NCBI GenBank assembly: GCA_945860955.1
Contig: CAMATH010000009.1
Location: forward strand, 38,066 to 102,065
Source: Planctomicrobium piriforme
GTDB lineage: Bacteria; Planctomycetota; Planctomycetia; Planctomycetales; Planctomycetaceae
Direction: 5' to 3'
DNA: 64,000 bases
Positions 60,667 through 64,000 of this stretch are shown piece by piece; positions within the stretch are counted from its first letter, which is position 1, and every line of letters begins with the position of its first letter. The notes beneath the pieces are model-generated. The model ran no database searches. It was not told where the DNA came from and saw only the letters and a list, made by a program, of their open reading frames with translations. A program made the translations under genes and the position numbers.

Positions 60667-63054
60667 TTACGAAGGAATAGTGGTCAATGGGGCGAACAGA
60701 TCGCCATCCAGCAGCAAATCGCGGCCCGAGACGCGATGCGCGGCGTCGTGCGGGCAGGCGTAGACGCACATCGGCTGTCCCCCGGATGTTGCGCTGCACA
60801 AATCGCACACCACCGCTCGCGATTCGACCTGCTTCAGGTTCACCCCGGCGGGCAACGCACGCTGCTGTTCGGGAGACAAATCGACTTTTGCGATCGGGTT
60901 GAGCTGAATCGAACCATAGGGACATTGCTCGGCGCACATCGCGCACCCAATGCACCAGTTCTCAATCTTGATCTGTCGATTCGAACCACGCTGAATCGAC
61001 CCGACCGGACACCCAATCATGCAGACCGGATCCAGGCAACTGCGACAGGTGAGCGGAATCAGGTATTTGTCGAATCGCATGCCGTCGAGGTACAGCCGAC
61101 TGAAACCGTCGTTGTGCGATTCAACACACGCTTCGACACAGGCACCGCAGCGAGTGCAGCGGTCGAGGTCGATTAACATCAACCGCTGCCCCTGCACAAG
61201 ACCCAGGCGTTCGAAATCGTCCCCCAGCATTCCCCGGGCACCTCCGACTCCGGCGGTCGGGGCAGCCAGCGACTGGTTCATGCCCGCGCGCTCCGTCGCG
61301 ATCACATTCAAACGATTGCGCAGCTCTGGAAATCGGCCGAGCAGTTCATTGAACAGATCCCGTCCGATCTTGATCAATTCGATTCGCGACGGAACCGCTC
61401 CCGTCCGTGAATCCGGAACGCGCTGGTTGTAACCATCGGGATGGTCGTAGGCGACCACCGTCGCTCCCCGCGGCTGATTCGTCAACAGCCCCATTTCTCC
61501 CAGGACTTCGCCCCGTCCCAGGTAATTCAGAATCAACGGCGGGCCGTACAGGTCGAGTCGCGCCGGGATTCCCCGCGGGCAAAGAACTTCGAGCAATCCC
61601 CGGCCAAAAACCCGCCCCTCATACTCCGACCAACTGTCGATCGCCTGCGGGAACGGTGCGAACGACTCGGTGACCTGCGCGTTTTCGATCAACTCCAGCA
61701 ACTCATCCAGCGTCTTCGCCGTTTTCGAGCCAACTTTGACCTTCAAGGCAAGCGCTTGCCCTTGGTGAATCAATTCATTGAGTGCGCCGAGAAGCTTTTC
61801 ACGAACAGCCGGGTCGCGACCGGCGTCCGGTTTCAACAAGCCTTTCACCGCTGCCGGGATCGCCTGCCAAAGCGCCGTCGCCAGGGGATTGTCCGCCGAC
61901 TCGACAGCCGCCATTTCCCCGATGAGACTGGACCAGTGCCCTTCTGTGAAATCCTTGGCATGCAGCGTGTAGCCACCATTCTTAATGACCTTCGCCAAGC
62001 CGCTGCGAATGATGTAGACAGCGTCCGACCCTGCCCCCTCTTCCATCACGACGGAGCCAGCAGGAAACTCGACCAGTTCAATCCGCTTCTGGATGTCGAC
62101 GAATTCTTGTTCGGACAGTCGATCGAACGCCTCGCCAAAATACTGGAGTCGTCGAACGTCGGTTTCCAAAACCCGCTTGCGATAGTCCGCGTCGATGCGG
62201 GCCTTGTACCGGGGATCCTTGTGCAGCATGTCGAGTACATTGCGCAGAAACTCGATCATGTAGCAGTCACGGTCGGCGATCACCGTCGCGGATCGCGGCG
62301 ATCGGTTCAGACAGCTCATCTCGCCAAACAACTGCCCTTCGTGCAGCGTCGCCCGGAACTGGTTCTTGCTCTGCAGGCCGACCGGCGCGTCGACGGAAAT
62401 TGACTTGGGTGCGGAGACCGGCGCCGCCACCGAACCTCCGCCGCCAAACAACGAACTGAAGAATCCCGAGATTCCCGACTTTTTCTTTTGAGGAGTCTCC
62501 AGATTCGGCGTGAGCAGGACGGTCGCGGCGGCTCGTTGGCGATCCAGGTCGGGACCGGGGACCGGGAAGCTCGCGACACGTGTTTTGAGCGCGGCGATTT
62601 CGTTCGTGAGCGCTGCGATCCGTTTTTCGGGAGTTTCCTCCCGAAAGTCTGGGAGTCTTCGATCGGTATTCCCCGCTGCGATTTCGCGGAGCGTCGCCTG
62701 AAGTTCCGCGAGTTGATGCTCCCGGAGCGCCAGCACGTCTTCGGTTGTCAGAATGGAATACGCGCTCGCGCCGGCGTCCCCCTGCCGGCAGATGACGTCG
62801 CCTGCCGCGTAACGTCGAAGCACACTGGTTCCCGAGTACTTCGTGAAGTTCGGGATGTTCTTGTCTTTCTCGAACTCCTCCGTCCGAAACAGCGACAGCA
62901 TCGTCAGATCGCTGGCGGACAACCGCTCATCTTGAGAGCCGAATTCACCCAACTCCGCAGGCAGCATCGCCTCGGGTCCGCTGGAACTCTTGGCGGCGGC
63001 AGGCGCGACCCCCTCCGGTTTGGCGGGTGTGGTTTTGGGAACTGGGGGAGCCAT
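60667..63054 (-). CDS. Split cyclic-nucleotide-binding modules fused to a four-[4Fe-4S] ferredoxin unit
   Basis: A 795-residue protein without a signal peptide, so cytoplasmic or membrane-associated. Two cNMP-binding barrels are each interrupted by a large insert. Module 1: RRYAAGDVICRQGDAGASAYSIL at 80-102, then GQLFGEMSCL and PRSATV at 240-258, with a helical/Gly-rich insert between. Module 2: AGSVVMEEGAGSDAVYIIRSG at 332-352, then GEVLGEMGLL and PRGATV at 515-533. Residues 624-767 are a HybA/DmsB-type ferredoxin with sixteen cysteines in four clusters (C633/636/639/643, C670/673/678/682, C701/704/707/711, C750/753/763/767). It heads the redox operon, 36 bases before the di-haem b gene, and probably donates electrons to it. 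Confidence 0.9.
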   Translation of the reverse strand: MAPPVPKTTPAKPEGVAPAAAKSSSGPEAMLPAELGEFGSQDERLSASDLTMLSLFRTEEFEKDKNIPNFTKYSGTSVLRRYAAGDVICRQGDAGASAYSILTTEDVLALREHQLAELQATLREIAAGNTDRRLPDFREETPEKRIAALTNEIAALKTRVASFPVPGPDLDRQRAAATVLLTPNLETPQKKKSGISGFFSSLFGGGGSVAAPVSAPKSISVDAPVGLQSKNQFRATLHEGQLFGEMSCLNRSPRSATVIADRDCYMIEFLRNVLDMLHKDPRYKARIDADYRKRVLETDVRRLQYFGEAFDRLSEQEFVDIQKRIELVEFPAGSVVMEEGAGSDAVYIIRSGLAKVIKNGGYTLHAKDFTEGHWSSLIGEMAAVESADNPLATALWQAIPAAVKGLLKPDAGRDPAVREKLLGALNELIHQGQALALKVKVGSKTAKTLDELLELIENAQVTESFAPFPQAIDSWSEYEGRVFGRGLLEVLCPRGIPARLDLYGPPLILNYLGRGEVLGEMGLLTNQPRGATVVAYDHPDGYNQRVPDSRTGAVPSRIELIKIGRDLFNELLGRFPELRNRLNVIATERAGMNQSLAAPTAGVGGARGMLGDDFERLGLVQGQRLMLIDLDRCTRCGACVEACVESHNDGFSRLYLDGMRFDKYLIPLTCRSCLDPVCMIGCPVGSIQRGSNRQIKIENWCIGCAMCAEQCPYGSIQLNPIAKVDLSPEQQRALPAGVNLKQVESRAVVCDLCSATSGGQPMCVYACPHDAAHRVSGRDLLLDGDLFAPLTTIPS

Positions 63055-63169
63055 GGCGCGGTTTCACGAGATCCAATCGATCGGCGACGGCTCGACCGAC
63101 AGCCGACGCCCGAGTTTCAGTGTCCTTCACACTAATCGCGGGCCAAAGCGGGGGCAAGGGATCCCCCGA

Positions 63170-63739
63170 CTATCGCGACATTTCCTGCCCGAAACTCAAC
63201 CGCATCTGCGGATCTTTGTGTTCCTCAAAATCCTTGAACAGCAGGCTCGGCTGAATATCCCGATTGTTCTGGTATTTCCCCCCATCGTATTCGGTGATGC
63301 TCCCTTCAATCGTGTGATAAAAAATCTGCGCGATGGGGACGTTGGGGTAAACACGAATCGGCTGGACGGCGAACATTTCCAGCGTCCAGAAGCCCCGAAA
63401 TCCCACATCGCCAAACCCTGCCGTGATATGGACGAACAGCCCCAGCCTGCCGACTGAAGACCTCCCCTCAAGCATCGGGACGAGGTTATAGGTTTCGGTC
63501 CGCTCGACCGTCCGACCGAGGTAGAGCTGATTCGGACTCAAAACCAGCCCCTCTTCTGGAATCGTATAGCGGCGGTAACGGTTCGGCCGCCGCATGTCGA
63601 GGACGATCTCTTCATACACCAACAACTCGTTGTGGAGCCGCAGATTGTAGCTGTTGGGGTTCAGTTGGCTCTCGTGGAACGGATCGATCACGATGTTGTT
63701 CCCGAGCTGGGCCTTGATCTCGCTGCCGGTGAGAATCAT
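63170..63739 (-). CDS. dcd: dCTP deaminase (dUTP-forming)
   Basis: Dcd deaminates dCTP to dUTP for thymidylate synthesis. The 189-residue protein shows MILTGSEIKAQLG, LNPNSYNLRLHNEL, the trimer motif EGRSSVGRLGLFVHITAGFGDVGFRG, and the catalytic Glu at residue 121 in FWTLEMF. The rest (YPNVPIAQIFYHTIEG, KYQNNRDIQPSLLFKDF) is canonical. Length is normal. It is on the same strand, 115 bases upstream of the cNMP/ferredoxin gene, but with no functional link. Confidence 0.94.
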   Translation of the reverse strand: MILTGSEIKAQLGNNIVIDPFHESQLNPNSYNLRLHNELLVYEEIVLDMRRPNRYRRYTIPEEGLVLSPNQLYLGRTVERTETYNLVPMLEGRSSVGRLGLFVHITAGFGDVGFRGFWTLEMFAVQPIRVYPNVPIAQIFYHTIEGSITEYDGGKYQNNRDIQPSLLFKDFEEHKDPQMRLSFGQEMSR

Positions 63740-64000
63740 AGAGCGCTGCGCGATGCGAGAAAGGGGAATCGTGATGCCGCGCGGAGGGCTGACCGCGGGA
63801 GGAGACCGGGACGAAAGTCACCAGATGCAGTTACGCTACGGAAGCCGGCGCGCGAGTGCAATGGAAGGTCGAAAATTCCGGTGACTCCACGCGAGGTGTT
63901 TCCAATTCCCGCATTGGTCTGCGTCGCCTGAATTGCGCGCCGGAGTTCGACCCACGCACCCATTCGGTCTCAGTTCAAGTCCACAGTTCGCCTCGTCGTC
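63740..64000. other. Right-edge intergenic sequence
   Basis: 261 bases upstream of dcd with no supported coding sequence on either strand. It should contain the dcd promoter; no clear -35/-10 pair was found. Confidence 0.45.

Noticed and set aside
1..64000. tRNA or rRNA genes
   Set aside because: I scanned for T-loop patterns (GTTCGAATCC type) and rRNA signatures and found none that could be extended to a cloverleaf or conserved rRNA core.

Overview
The window looks like a chromosomal segment of a planctomycete (Planctomycetota), probably family Planctomycetaceae or a close relative. Base composition is GC-rich by eye. Marker families are a DUF1549/DUF1553 'planctomycete cytochrome' giant protein, Uma2 nucleases, a SUMF1-domain protein next to a sulfatase, a FlgI-domain protein upstream of smc, several multihaem cytochromes, and lipoproteins with long low-complexity regions. 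A kdsA gene (Kdo synthesis) supports a Gram-negative envelope. No rRNA, tRNA, CRISPR array, phage or insertion sequence was seen.

Layout. 1-11.7 kb: a cut-off secreted hydrolase, a Uma2 protein, argC, then a sugar or polyol catabolism neighbourhood (PMI-like cupin, two xylose-isomerase-type TIM barrels, a Gfo/Idh/MocA oxidoreductase, a zinc-type alcohol dehydrogenase), a decayed BPL_N-domain remnant, a parallel beta-helix protein and cysC. 12-21.6 kb: priA, a secreted alpha/beta hydrolase, and the pair FlgI-like lipoprotein then smc (joined as TAAATG). 21.7-31.3 kb: the 1151-residue DUF1549/DUF1553 protein, a MoaD/ThiS-like protein, a sigma factor overlapping a four-helix membrane protein, L-threonine aldolase plus lipase, a lipoprotein, and a Nudix hydrolase. 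31.5-41.1 kb: an acidic DUF11 surface protein, a repeat-containing gap, a truncated nucleotidyltransferase gene, a TlpA-like thioredoxin fusion, and a translationally coupled SUMF1-domain/sulfatase pair in which both members lack the expected catalytic residues. 41.4-51.1 kb: a minus-strand run with nadD, a HAD hydrolase, a lipid kinase, kdsA and a lipoprotein; a MazEF-type toxin-antitoxin pair behind a compact promoter/operator; a PhoD-type phosphatase; and a secreted alpha/beta hydrolase.

51-63 kb holds the most interesting region: a minus-strand redox cluster. In transcription order it encodes (1) a protein with split cyclic-nucleotide-binding modules fused to a four-[4Fe-4S] ferredoxin unit, (2) a membrane protein with two H-x13-H helices (predicted di-haem b) separated by a repetitive Ala/Pro linker, (3) a membrane-anchored decahaem c cytochrome, and (4, 5) two paralogous secreted pentahaem-type cytochromes. 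Immediately downstream on the same strand are a CBS-domain protein and a type-II NADH-dehydrogenase-like flavoprotein that also carries a cyclic-nucleotide-binding domain. Read together, they suggest a cytoplasm-to-periplasm electron conduit whose two soluble entry points both carry cNMP-type sensory domains. The individual domains are recognised families; the combined system, its substrate and its regulation are inference.
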